NCBI GenBank assembly: GCA_947589405.1
Contig: CANQBT010000031.1
Span: forward strand, 1-18,169
Direction: 5' to 3'
Origin: an uncultured Clostridia bacterium
GTDB taxonomy: Bacteria > Bacillota > Clostridia > Lachnospirales > CAG-274
DNA length: 18,169 nucleotides
In this document: piece after piece, positions 6,583 through 14,033 of the stretch
Layout: every line of letters begins with the position of its first letter
Numbering within the stretch: position 1 is the stretch's first letter
Made by a program: the position numbers and the translations under genes
Notes under the pieces: generated by a model
What the model was told of the DNA's origin: nothing
Seen by the model: only the letters and a program-made list of their open reading frames with translations
The model's database searches: none

Positions 6583-7320
6583 TTATCTGTATATAAGACT
6601 GAGAATGCAATATATTATCGGCTGGTGAAGCATGTACACAACAAGGGTATGGCGGCCTGCAAAGCTCAGAGGTTTTATGCCCTTTAAAGTATATTTGAGA
6701 AGCTCTCTTTTTTCAAAGGCGATATATGTGAAAATACCTGCGGCAAATAAAAAGAACCAGGGTATGAGAGGGAAATAATCAACGCCCATATACAGGTTTT
6801 CGGGAAAACCTGCATATGCCATTACAGCACCCTTGTACAGAAAGCGGGGAAGCCTTATGTTTAAAACATATCCGTTGCCGACTTTTTTAAAAAGTACAAA
6901 CAGAATAAATGATATGCATGCTCCCACATAGCAGTTTATTTTTAATATATATTTTTTTATAGGACAGGTAATAAGCATACATGAGCCTATACATACGAGT
7001 ACGCCAAAGTATATGCTGTTTTCAGGCATGAAAATATTTGTGAATAAGGATATGGCTATACCGCATAAAAGTACGATAAGTCCTCTTTTCATACTGTTTT
7101 TTCCCATAAGTATACAAAAGCCCGATATGAATATAAAGCTTATGCATATGCTTTGCTGCCATAAGCGAGCATATACAGAGGTATACCATTCCCAATCTGC
7201 TCCGAATAGATTTACCATATCCCATGCCATATGATAAAATATCATGCTCAGAAGGGCTGCGCCCCTTAATGTATCAATAAGACCGTACCTTGTACCATGA
7301 CCGTTCAATCCTACTCCCAC
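6583..7320 (-). CDS. HGSNAT/DUF1624-type multi-pass membrane protein
   Basis: The protein has up to 245 residues, with about six to seven hydrophobic segments. The N-terminal signature Asp16..Arg19-Gly-x-Ala..His30..Trp-Asp (DTLRGAALLSMIFYHMAWD) is typical of the heparan-alpha-glucosaminide N-acetyltransferase catalytic-domain family (formerly DUF1624), thought to transfer acyl groups across the membrane. The bacterial substrate is unknown. The start is uncertain. A GTG at 7320 lies 1 nt after the phosphorylase stop but has no ribosome binding site. A TTG at 7308 follows GGTGGGAG with good spacing and would remove four residues. It is the last gene of the five-gene operon, and tight coupling to the phosphorylase gene is evident. 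A role in nucleoside metabolism is not implied by sequence. Confidence 0.8.
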   Translation of the reverse strand: MGVGLNGHGTRYGLIDTLRGAALLSMIFYHMAWDMVNLFGADWEWYTSVYARLWQQSICISFIFISGFCILMGKNSMKRGLIVLLCGIAISLFTNIFMPENSIYFGVLVCIGSCMLITCPIKKYILKINCYVGACISFILFVLFKKVGNGYVLNIRLPRFLYKGAVMAYAGFPENLYMGVDYFPLIPWFFLFAAGIFTYIAFEKRELLKYTLKGIKPLSFAGRHTLVVYMLHQPIIYCILSLIYR

Positions 7321-7321
7321 C

Positions 7322-8626
7322 TTATCTCAGTATTTCATATATAAGCTTTCTCTCTTTGGGCTTGCTGTCTGAAATGTTGACAGCATTTTTTATTATATCG
7401 GCGGCTTCAATGCATTTTTCATTATCGGCTGCAAATATTTCGGCTATAATGTCGCCTCTTTCCACAGTATCACCAATACGGCAATGCATTATTATTCCTG
7501 CCGAAAAGTCTATTTTGCTTTCCTTTGAGAGCCTTCCTGCTCCCGTACACAGAGAAGCCCTGCCTATGTCATAGCAGTTTACAGAATATATATATCCGCT
7601 TCTGTCGGCTTTTAATTCAAGCTTTTTATCAGGCTGTGCAAAAAGGGAATAGTCTTCTGTGATACGGCTGTCTCCTCCTTGTGTTTCTATAAGCTCTATG
7701 AATTTTTCAATGCCTTTTCCGTTATGTATATTTTCTTCCATAAGCATTCTGCCTTGCTCGGGATATTCTGCAATACCTCCCAGCACAAGCATTTCTGCGC
7801 CAAGAGCAAGAGATACCTCTTTAAGACGGCCTTCTCTTTTGCCCTTAAGAATTTCTATGGCTTCTATTACCTCAAGGCTGTTGCCTATGTGAAGTCCCAA
7901 AGGTTCGCTCATGTCCGTAATAAGGGCTGTGATACTTCTGCCCATGCTTTTTCCTGAGCTTATCATAGCCTTTGCCAGCTCTAAAGCGTCCTTTTCGTTT
8001 TTCATAAAGGCACCGTTGCCTGTTTTTACGTCCAGAACGATTGCGTCTGCACCGGCGGCAAGCTTTTTACTCATAATGCTTGAAGCAATAAGAGGCAGAC
8101 TTTCAACTGTGCCCGTAACGTCCCTGAGGGCATACAGATATTTGTCGGCAGGATCTAACGCCTGTGTCTGTCCCATTATTACGATACCTGTTTTATTTAC
8201 CTGCTCTATTGCCTTGTCCATAGGAATATTTACATTAAAGCCGGGTATGGACTCAAGCTTGTCAAGTGTACCGCCTGTATGTCCAAGTCCTCTTCCGCTC
8301 ATTTTTACAACAGGAAGTCCGAGAGACGCTATGAGAGGCGCAAGTACAAGGGTGGTAGTATCGCCTACGCCGCCTGTGCTGTGCTTGTCGGTTTTTATAC
8401 CCTTTACGTCGGACAGATCCATCACGTTTCCCGAATAGGTCATGGCTTTAGTAAGGTCAGCGGTTTCTCTTTCGTTCATGGAATTTATAGCTATTGCCAT
8501 GAGAAGGGCTGACAGCTGATAATCGGGTATCGTTTTGTTTACGGCGCCATCTATGAAATATTTTATCTCATCTGTGGTCAGCTCATTGCCGTTTCTTTTT
8601 TTAATTATAATATCTGTAAAATTCAT
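7322..8626 (-). CDS. pdp: Pyrimidine-nucleoside phosphorylase
   Basis: The protein has 434 residues, close to the 433 of Bacillus subtilis Pdp. It contains the family signature SGRGLGHTGGTLDKLESI (110-127) and the phosphate-binding KHSTGGVGD (81-89). It splits uridine, thymidine and deoxyuridine with phosphate into the base and (deoxy)ribose-1-phosphate, feeding cytoplasmic salvage and carbon use. The three-part layout is complete: small alpha domain, large alpha/beta phosphate domain and C-terminal domain. The ATG at 8626 has AAAGGGG upstream. The gene is 30 nt downstream of aroK and 1 nt upstream of the membrane protein gene. Thymidine phosphorylase (deoA) is the close alternative name; the length favours the Gram-positive Pdp type. 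Confidence 0.93.
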   Translation of the reverse strand: MNFTDIIIKKRNGNELTTDEIKYFIDGAVNKTIPDYQLSALLMAIAINSMNERETADLTKAMTYSGNVMDLSDVKGIKTDKHSTGGVGDTTTLVLAPLIASLGLPVVKMSGRGLGHTGGTLDKLESIPGFNVNIPMDKAIEQVNKTGIVIMGQTQALDPADKYLYALRDVTGTVESLPLIASSIMSKKLAAGADAIVLDVKTGNGAFMKNEKDALELAKAMISSGKSMGRSITALITDMSEPLGLHIGNSLEVIEAIEILKGKREGRLKEVSLALGAEMLVLGGIAEYPEQGRMLMEENIHNGKGIEKFIELIETQGGDSRITEDYSLFAQPDKKLELKADRSGYIYSVNCYDIGRASLCTGAGRLSKESKIDFSAGIIMHCRIGDTVERGDIIAEIFAADNEKCIEAADIIKNAVNISDSKPKERKLIYEILR

Positions 8627-8656
8627 AAAATACCCCTTTCAATAACAAACGACTTG

Positions 8657-9166
8657 TTACAGTCCCAATACCTCATATATCTTTTTTAATGTTTCGTCCA
8701 GATTCATATTTGATACGTCAATGGTAATGTCGGCACAGCGTTCATACAGTTCCTTTCTTTCTGCCATAAGAGCAGCTATTTTCTCCTGTTTATTATCTCC
8801 TGCAAGAAGCGGTCTGGAGTTATCAAATCGCAGATTGTATGCTATCCTTTCGGGAGTGGATCTCAGATATATTATAACGCCGCCTTTTCTGAGATTGGCT
8901 ACATTTTCATCATCTTTGATAATACCTCCTCCCGTTGCTATTATTTTGCTCTTAGGCTCTGCAAAGCGCCTGCAAAGCTCTTTTTCTATATTTCTGAAAT
9001 ATGGCTCTCCCTTTTCCTCAAATATCTCGTTTATTGTCATTCCTTCTCTTTTTTCGATAAAATCGTCTGTGTCTATAAATTCTCTTTTAAGACTTTTGGA
9101 AAGCCTTATTCCGGCGCTTGTTTTTCCGCTTCCCATAAAGCCTATAAGCACAATATTTTTTTTCAT
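8657..9166 (-). CDS. aroK: Shikimate kinase
   Basis: The protein has 169 residues, normal for the family. It phosphorylates shikimate at O3 with ATP in the aromatic amino acid pathway. Visible features are the Walker A loop GFMGSGKT (9-16), the shikimate-binding Asp32/Asp34 region (DTDD), Arg58, GGG (79-81), and the lid Arg118-Pro-Leu. The ATG is 1 nt after the aroE stop. Its ribosome binding site (AGGGAGA) lies inside the end of aroE, so the two are translationally linked and provide consecutive or near-consecutive steps of the pathway. The remaining aro genes are not in this window. Confidence 0.95.
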   Translation of the reverse strand: MKKNIVLIGFMGSGKTSAGIRLSKSLKREFIDTDDFIEKREGMTINEIFEEKGEPYFRNIEKELCRRFAEPKSKIIATGGGIIKDDENVANLRKGGVIIYLRSTPERIAYNLRFDNSRPLLAGDNKQEKIAALMAERKELYERCADITIDVSNMNLDETLKKIYEVLGL

Positions 9167-9167
9167 A

Positions 9168-10055
9168 TCAGCAATTCTCCCTGTAATATTTTCTCAGCTC
9201 TTCACAGAGCTTTTCTTTAAGCTCACTTTCAAAGCTTTCGCCAAACCATATCTCCTCTGCGGCAACTGCCTGATACACAAGCATATCAAAGCCGTTCAGA
9301 GCTTCCGCCCCGCATTGGGCTGCCTCTTTTAAAAGCTGTGTTTGCCAGGGTGTATATATGGCGTCAAATACAAGCTCCACATTCTTTTTTTTGAAAAAGC
9401 TCTTGTCCCTTACAGGGCTTATTCCTTCATTTTTGCCAAAGCCCATTACGGTAGAGTTTATAACAATATCCGCCTTTTCAATATCATATATATCTTCAAG
9501 AGATATGGCGTCGGCATCGCAGCCGTAGTTCTCCTTCACTATTTGGGAAAGCCTGTTGGCTTTTTCAACGGTCCTGTTGGCTATGTACAGCTTTTTGCAG
9601 CCCTTGTCCGCAGCCATAACGGCACAGGCGTTTCCGGCGCCGCCTGCTCCAAGCAGAAGTACATTTTTGTCCTTTATTTCAAAGCCGCTGTTTTTAATGG
9701 CGTAGTATACGCCTATTACGTCTGTGTTATAGCCCTCGTAGCCCTTATCCGTATATTTAAGGGTATTTACGGCATTTATCACCTTTGCATTTTTATCTGT
9801 ATAACAAAGCTCTTCCATGACGGCTATCTTATGGGGCACCGTTACATTTAAGCCCTTTATGCCAAGAGCATGGGCGCCTTTTATGGCATCGCTGAGTCTT
9901 TCGGGCTTTACCTCCATAGCGGTATATATAATGTCCCTGCCTGTAAGCTTTGCTATGGTATTGTGTATGACAGGGCTGAAGCTGTGTCGCACAGGACAGC
10001 CTATTACCGTATATATTTCAGTAGTACCCTTTACGGTCGTGTTGATGTTATTCAT
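9168..10055 (-). CDS. aroE: Shikimate dehydrogenase (NADP+)
   Basis: The protein has 295 residues and reduces 3-dehydroshikimate to shikimate. The N-terminal substrate domain shows SFSP (25-28), the catalytic VPHK with Lys76, and Asp112 in NTD. The Rossmann domain shows GAGGAG (136-141) and NRT (160-162), the latter favouring NADP(H). The first 10 residues are a little longer than usual. GGAGG lies 5 nt before the ATG, supporting this start. The start overlaps the end of the yqeG-type gene by 8 nt, and the stop is 1 nt from aroK. The adjacency of yqeG and aroE is familiar from Firmicutes. Confidence 0.95.
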   Translation of the reverse strand: MNNINTTVKGTTEIYTVIGCPVRHSFSPVIHNTIAKLTGRDIIYTAMEVKPERLSDAIKGAHALGIKGLNVTVPHKIAVMEELCYTDKNAKVINAVNTLKYTDKGYEGYNTDVIGVYYAIKNSGFEIKDKNVLLLGAGGAGNACAVMAADKGCKKLYIANRTVEKANRLSQIVKENYGCDADAISLEDIYDIEKADIVINSTVMGFGKNEGISPVRDKSFFKKKNVELVFDAIYTPWQTQLLKEAAQCGAEALNGFDMLVYQAVAAEEIWFGESFESELKEKLCEELRKYYRENC

Positions 10056-10569
10056 AAGTACCTCCGTTTTTTCTTCTGTATCTTAAATACATTTTTATTA
10101 TTATTTTTTCAAAAGGTCTTTTGGGAGCGGTTATAAGCTCGTCCTTAGGGCTTACCTGCTTCACAAGTACAGAATATGCGCCTGCCCTGTTTGCGCACCA
10201 TACGTCTGTAAATATCTGATCTCCCATTATGAGAGTCCTCTCGGGGACCGAGTCTATTTTATCCATAAGCTTTTTAAAGCCCTTTGTTCCGGGCTTTCCG
10301 GCTCTGTATACATACGGCATTCTTACAGGTGCGCAGAACACCTTGCTTCTCTCTTCTTTGCTGTTTGAGAGCACAGCCGTTCTGATACCCGCTTTACTAA
10401 GGGAGCTGAAATATGCCATAAGCTTTTTATCCGGGACCTTTACCCAGTAGGGCACAAGTGTGTTATCTATATCGAATACAACGGTATCTATACCTAAAGC
10501 CTTTATTTTTTCGGCAGTCATTTCATATACTGAGGATATATACTCGTTGGGATAGAGAAATCGGAACAT
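10048..10569 (-). CDS. yqeG: YqeG-family HAD-type phosphatase
   Basis: The protein has 173 residues. HAD motifs are present: DIDNT with Asp33/Asp35, Ser68 in VLSNS, Lys92 in AGKPGTKG, and GDQIFTD with Asp117/Asp122. The family (YqeG, HAD subfamily IIIA) is an intracellular phosphatase whose substrate is not settled; related proteins in other lineages act on phosphatidylglycerophosphate. It is the first gene of the minus-strand operon, with AGAGGTG before the ATG and a visible promoter at 10594-10622. In Bacillus yqeG is followed by the GTPase gene yqeH and then aroE; here it overlaps aroE directly and yqeH is absent. Confidence 0.9.
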   Translation of the reverse strand: MFRFLYPNEYISSVYEMTAEKIKALGIDTVVFDIDNTLVPYWVKVPDKKLMAYFSSLSKAGIRTAVLSNSKEERSKVFCAPVRMPYVYRAGKPGTKGFKKLMDKIDSVPERTLIMGDQIFTDVWCANRAGAYSVLVKQVSPKDELITAPKRPFEKIIIKMYLRYRRKNGGTYE

Positions 10570-10593
10570 ATAATCACCTCTTTCTTATATACA

Positions 10594-10622
10594 ATACTAC
10601 ATCAAAATTAATTTTTTGTAAA
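10594..10622 (-). promoter_or_regulatory. Promoter of the yqeG-aroE-aroK-pdp operon
   Basis: On the minus strand, TTTACA (10622-10617) and TAGTAT (10599-10594) are separated by 17 bp, some 25 nt before the yqeG start. The -10 is imperfect. Confidence 0.55.
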
Positions 10623-10648
10623 TATTTTTATATATTTAGTAAAACATT

Positions 10649-10668
10649 CCCCATATATCCCCATATAT
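10649..10668. repeat. Tandem 10-bp direct repeat
   Basis: CCCCATATAT occurs twice in immediate tandem (10649-10658 and 10659-10668), one helical turn apart, in the spacer between the divergent yqeG and decarboxylase promoters. Two protein-binding half-sites are possible, but nothing identifies a regulator. Confidence 0.5.
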
Positions 10669-10696
10669 GTGAAGAAATGACAGCTTTTTTTCAAAT

Positions 10697-10725
10697 TTGA
10701 CATTTGTAAGTATTTTTAGTATAAT
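10697..10725 (+). promoter_or_regulatory. Consensus sigma-A promoter of the decarboxylase gene
   Basis: TTGACA at 10697-10702 and TATAAT at 10720-10725 match the consensus perfectly, with a 17-bp spacer. The leader to the ATG is about 55 nt and ends with AAGGAAGGGG. Confidence 0.9.
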
Positions 10726-10787
10726 AATATGAAATGGGCATTTAAGAGAAGGTCAATGAAAATATACTGTAAGGAAGGGGTTTTTAT

Positions 10788-12188
10788 ATGGCAGCTTATA
10801 TTTTTGATAAGCTACGGGAATTAGAGGAGAAAAACGCATATCCTCTGCATATGCCCGGGCACAAGAGAAATTTAAGGTTTATGCCTTATGATTTTAGAAA
10901 TTTCGATTATACGGAAACAGACGGCACAGATAATCTGCATATGCCTGAGGGTATAATTGCCGATGCTCAGAAGGCTATGGCAGAGCTGCTGGGAGCAGAT
11001 CAGTCCTATATACTTGTAAACGGCGGTACAAGCGGCATGGTCGCAGCCGTTATGGCATGCTGCGATCCGGGAGATAATGTGCTTGTGGCAGGCAACTGTC
11101 ACAAAAGTGTGTACAGCGGACTTGTAATGTCAGGAGCAAATCCCATATATATCTCACCTCAGATAACGGAAGAGGGCCTTTGCGGTGGGATAAGCATGAG
11201 GGATATATTCAGAGCCTTTGACAGTTATGACATAAAGGCTATGATAATAACAAGCCCTACATACGAGGGCTTTACCTGTGACATAAGAACGATAGCCGAT
11301 ATTGTACACAAGCACGATTCTGTGCTTATAACAGATGAATGTCATGGGGCTCATTTTACATTTTCAGATGTATTTCCCGCTTCAGCTCTTTCACAGGGAG
11401 CAGACATTGTGGTCAACAGCTGGCACAAGACTCTTCCCTGTCTTAATCAGGGCGCCGTTCTCAGCGTAAAAGGCGGCAGAGTCGATACCACAAGGGTAAA
11501 AGAGGCTGTGTCTATGGTAAATACCACAAGTCCTTCATATCCTATCATGGCATCTGTGGATTATGCCAGAGATATACTGAGCAAGGATAAAAATCTTTTT
11601 TCATCATATATACAGCTTATAAGAGATGCACGCCATGAGCTTACTCATTGCAAGGTCCTTAAGCTGGTAAATGACAGCATAAAGGGACAGCACGACATAG
11701 CGGATCTGGATAAGAGCAGATTCACAATAATGGTGAGAACAGACATTACAGGCGTGGAATTGGGTAAAATACTTCTGGATAAGTATAATTTACGTATAGA
11801 ACTGGCAGGGCTTCATCACATAGTTGCAATAACCACCGTTGCAGACGACCCCAGAGGGATCAAGAAATTTGTAAAGGCAATTACTGAGATGGATAAGAAA
11901 TTCCAGAGGAAATATATAGAAAAAATACCTATGACAGCACAGTCCGTATGCTTGCCGTCCATGACTCCGAGAGATGTATATTTCAGCAAAAAGCAATATG
12001 TATCTTATGACGAAGCTGTAGGCAAGATAGCGGCGGTCTCCGTTATACCATATCCGCCGGGTATACCTTTGGTGCCTATGGGACAGATAATAACACAGGA
12101 GCATATAGATGAGCTTAGGCTTCTGAAAACCGCAGGCTGTTCTGTAATAGGCGCAGAAAACAGCAGCATAGCTATAGTACAGGAGTAG
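10788..12188 (+). CDS. Orn/Lys/Arg decarboxylase family protein (PLP enzyme)
   Basis: The protein has 466 residues and is a fold-type I PLP decarboxylase of the short Gram-positive group that includes Bacillus SpeA (about 490 residues). Visible features are HMPGHKRN (21-28), TDNLHMPEG, the PLP-phosphate region VNGGTSG (77-83), Asp183 and His186 in TDECHGAH, and the Schiff-base lysine Lys214 in SWHKT. It should decarboxylate arginine, lysine or ornithine to agmatine, cadaverine or putrescine in the cytoplasm; the substrate cannot be told from these motifs. It has no N-terminal response-regulator-like wing domain, unlike the inducible E. coli enzymes. Expression is driven by a perfect consensus promoter, and the DUF815 gene follows after 5 nt. 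No antiporter gene is adjacent, so a biosynthetic rather than acid-resistance role is favoured. Confidence 0.92.
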   Translation: MAAYIFDKLRELEEKNAYPLHMPGHKRNLRFMPYDFRNFDYTETDGTDNLHMPEGIIADAQKAMAELLGADQSYILVNGGTSGMVAAVMACCDPGDNVLVAGNCHKSVYSGLVMSGANPIYISPQITEEGLCGGISMRDIFRAFDSYDIKAMIITSPTYEGFTCDIRTIADIVHKHDSVLITDECHGAHFTFSDVFPASALSQGADIVVNSWHKTLPCLNQGAVLSVKGGRVDTTRVKEAVSMVNTTSPSYPIMASVDYARDILSKDKNLFSSYIQLIRDARHELTHCKVLKLVNDSIKGQHDIADLDKSRFTIMVRTDITGVELGKILLDKYNLRIELAGLHHIVAITTVADDPRGIKKFVKAITEMDKKFQRKYIEKIPMTAQSVCLPSMTPRDVYFSKKQYVSYDEAVGKIAAVSVIPYPPGIPLVPMGQIITQEHIDELRLLKTAGCSVIGAENSSIAIVQE

Positions 12189-12193
12189 ATAAA

Positions 12194-13453
12194 ATGGATC
12201 TGAACACATTACTTGACAGAATCGATTCGCTTACGGTATACAGTAATATCAAGCGTGATAAAATAATAGATATTTTAAAGACTATACTTTCTAAGCCGAA
12301 GGATTTGTCCGCAGTTGCTCAGCTTAGCGCAAGGCTTATGGAAATGGCTGAAAAAAGCGGCTTTAGCGGTAATCTGTTCAAAAGCTATATACATCACCTT
12401 ATGCTCAGAGATGAAAATACGTTCACTCTTTTCTGTGAAAATAACGAGAATGTAAAGGACACATCTCTCTATAGCATAGCCAAGTCGGATATTGAAACGA
12501 TAAACGCCATTGCGGATATTGATCTGACTGAGCTTTCATCTGATGGTCACATGAGCGCCGTTTTAAATGAAATATCAGAATACAGACCCGTTAACAAAAG
12601 AAATGGTGCGGATTTCTGCAAGGACTATACTATTGAGGAGGTTGCGGCATTTCATAACCGATACGGCTGCGGCGACATATCCGTATACAGATCATTCAGA
12701 TATAACGAAAAGAAAAATATGCTTACAGGTGTAGATTATCCCGACCCGATCACATTTAAGAACCTTATAGAATATGAAGCTCAGACAAAACAGCTTATAG
12801 ACAACACCCTTTCATTTTTAAATGGCTACAAGGCTAACAACGTACTTCTTGTAGGCGCAAGAGGTACAGGCAAAAGCTCATCTGTAAAGGCTCTTGTAAA
12901 CGAATTTTTTGACGACGGACTGAGGATAGTCGAGATCACAAAGGAGCAGATAGCAAAGCTTCCTGATATACTTAAGCTTATAAGACACAGAGGAAGAAAG
13001 TTCATTATATTCATAGACGATCTGTCCTTTGATGAAAACGAGATACAGTACAAATATATGAAATCTCTTTTGGAGGGCGGCTCAGAAGGGCAGCCTGACA
13101 ATGTGCTTTTCTATGCTACAAGCAACAGACGCCATATTATACAGGAAAAATGGACGGACCGTTCCTCAGGCAGCACAGAAGCAGAAATACACACTCAGGA
13201 TACGCTTAACGAAAAGCTTTCTCTTTCAGACCGTTTTGGTATAACAATATCATATCCCAAGCCTACGCCTAAGGAATATATTGAGATAGTAAAGGGCATA
13301 GCTAATGAGCAGGGTCTTGTAATGGACGAGGAACAGCTGAAAGCGGCTGCCATGACATGGGAGCTTAAGCAAAAGGGTATGTCAGGACGTACTGCAAGAC
13401 AGTTTGTAAACAACATGCTCTGGCAGACATCTCATGAAAAGGGTGCAGAATAA
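12194..13453 (+). CDS. DUF815-type AAA+ ATPase
   Basis: The protein has 419 residues. Residues 1 to about 180 are helical and variable. The AAA+ core follows, with Walker A GARGTGKS (221-228), Walker B IIFIDD (271-276), a sensor-1 candidate in YATSNRRH, and a sensor-2-like GMSGRTARQF near the C-terminus. These match the DUF815 family of ATP-binding proteins, which is widespread in bacteria and without an assigned function. The ATG lies 5 nt after the decarboxylase stop, and its GGAG overlaps that stop region, so it is in the same transcript. A functional link with polyamine synthesis is not established. No clear terminator follows; the next gene has its own promoter. Confidence 0.9.
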   Translation: MDLNTLLDRIDSLTVYSNIKRDKIIDILKTILSKPKDLSAVAQLSARLMEMAEKSGFSGNLFKSYIHHLMLRDENTFTLFCENNENVKDTSLYSIAKSDIETINAIADIDLTELSSDGHMSAVLNEISEYRPVNKRNGADFCKDYTIEEVAAFHNRYGCGDISVYRSFRYNEKKNMLTGVDYPDPITFKNLIEYEAQTKQLIDNTLSFLNGYKANNVLLVGARGTGKSSSVKALVNEFFDDGLRIVEITKEQIAKLPDILKLIRHRGRKFIIFIDDLSFDENEIQYKYMKSLLEGGSEGQPDNVLFYATSNRRHIIQEKWTDRSSGSTEAEIHTQDTLNEKLSLSDRFGITISYPKPTPKEYIEIVKGIANEQGLVMDEEQLKAAAMTWELKQKGMSGRTARQFVNNMLWQTSHEKGAE

Positions 13454-13476
13454 TTTTTAGCGGATAAAAAAATTTG

Positions 13477-13504
13477 TTGCAAAAATAATTATTTGTGTTA
13501 TACT
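13477..13504 (+). promoter_or_regulatory. Promoter of the 121-aa membrane protein gene
   Basis: TTGCAA at 13477-13482 and TATACT at 13499-13504 have a 16-bp spacer. The spacer contains a 12-bp AT palindrome (AAATAATTATTT), probably just base composition. Confidence 0.6.
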
Positions 13505-13526
13505 TGATATACTTGGGAGGTGTATT

Positions 13527-13892
13527 ATGAATATAGGACTGACTTTTGAAGAAATATTATATGCTGCGCTTCTGGCATTTTGCATAACATGGTTTATAAA
13601 TAATATTATTAAGATCCGTTCAATATTGAAGAAGGTCTCTGCAATAAACAAAGATGTTGCCAGCGTAATGAACAGATGCTATGCTCTTTTCCCTATGGAC
13701 AGAATGGAATTTCATGGCATTACATTCACAAGAGGTATGCGTGTCAAGATCACAACAGCAGGGAACACCAATTTTGAAGGTGAATTTATAGGCAAAAATG
13801 CAAGAAACATGATTTGCATAAAGACTAAGAAATATATAATAGCCCATGAGATAAACAATATTATCAATATGGAGATATGTGAACAGAATTAA
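13527..13892 (+). CDS. Small membrane-anchored protein of unknown function
   Basis: The protein has 121 residues and is not recognised. Residues about 8-29 (EEILYAALLAFCITWFINNI) form one transmembrane helix, followed by a Lys-rich stretch that suggests the remainder is cytoplasmic. After a short linker, residues about 67-116 look like a small beta-barrel: GITFTRGMRVKIT, FEGEFIGK, NMICIKTKKYIIAHEINNI. The alternation of short strands ending in YIIAHEINNI vaguely resembles Sm/Hfq-like folds, but this is inference. GGGAGG precedes the ATG. The gene has its own promoter and a strong terminator, so it is a single-gene unit between the DUF815 gene and uvrB. Confidence 0.75.
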   Translation: MNIGLTFEEILYAALLAFCITWFINNIIKIRSILKKVSAINKDVASVMNRCYALFPMDRMEFHGITFTRGMRVKITTAGNTNFEGEFIGKNARNMICIKTKKYIIAHEINNIINMEICEQN

Positions 13893-13895
13893 AAA

Positions 13896-13950
13896 GAGCT
13901 GTCCGTAAATGCGATGAAGCAGCATTTTGCGGACAGCTCCTTCTTTTTTT
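13896..13950 (+). terminator. Strong Rho-independent terminator
   Basis: A perfect 10-bp GC-rich outer stem (13896-13905 with 13930-13939) has an inner AAATGC/GCATTT pairing and a T-rich tract at 13941-13950. It starts 4 nt after the stop codon of the 121-aa protein and isolates the uvrBA operon. Confidence 0.9.
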
Positions 13951-13971
13951 GCCTAAATATAAGGCTTCCTC

Positions 13972-14000
13972 TTGACGAACATTTGTTTTGGTGGTATTAT
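13972..14000 (+). promoter_or_regulatory. Promoter of uvrBA
   Basis: TTGACG at 13972-13977 and TATTAT at 13995-14000 have a 17-bp spacer. The leader to the uvrB ATG is short, with GGGAG at 14021-14025. Confidence 0.8.
13976..13989. promoter_or_regulatory. LexA/DinR-type SOS box
   Basis: CGAACATTTGTTTT matches the Gram-positive SOS consensus CGAACRNRYGTTYG at 12 of 14 positions, with both CGAAC and GTT half-sites intact. It overlaps the -35 and the spacer of the uvrB promoter, where LexA binding would block transcription. uvrB is a classic SOS gene in Firmicutes. Confidence 0.75.
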
Positions 14001-14033
14001 CTATATAGCGACTTTTTTATGGGAGATATTAAT

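Noticed and set aside
7911..8438. Plus-strand 175-aa ORF opposite the nucleoside phosphorylase gene
   Set aside because: It is a shadow of pdp, which carries all family signatures on the minus strand.
13914..14033. 40-residue N-terminal extension of UvrB
   Set aside because: The ATG at 13914 lies inside the upstream terminator and before the uvrB promoter, so it would not be on the transcript; the ATG at 14034 gives standard length and has a ribosome binding site.
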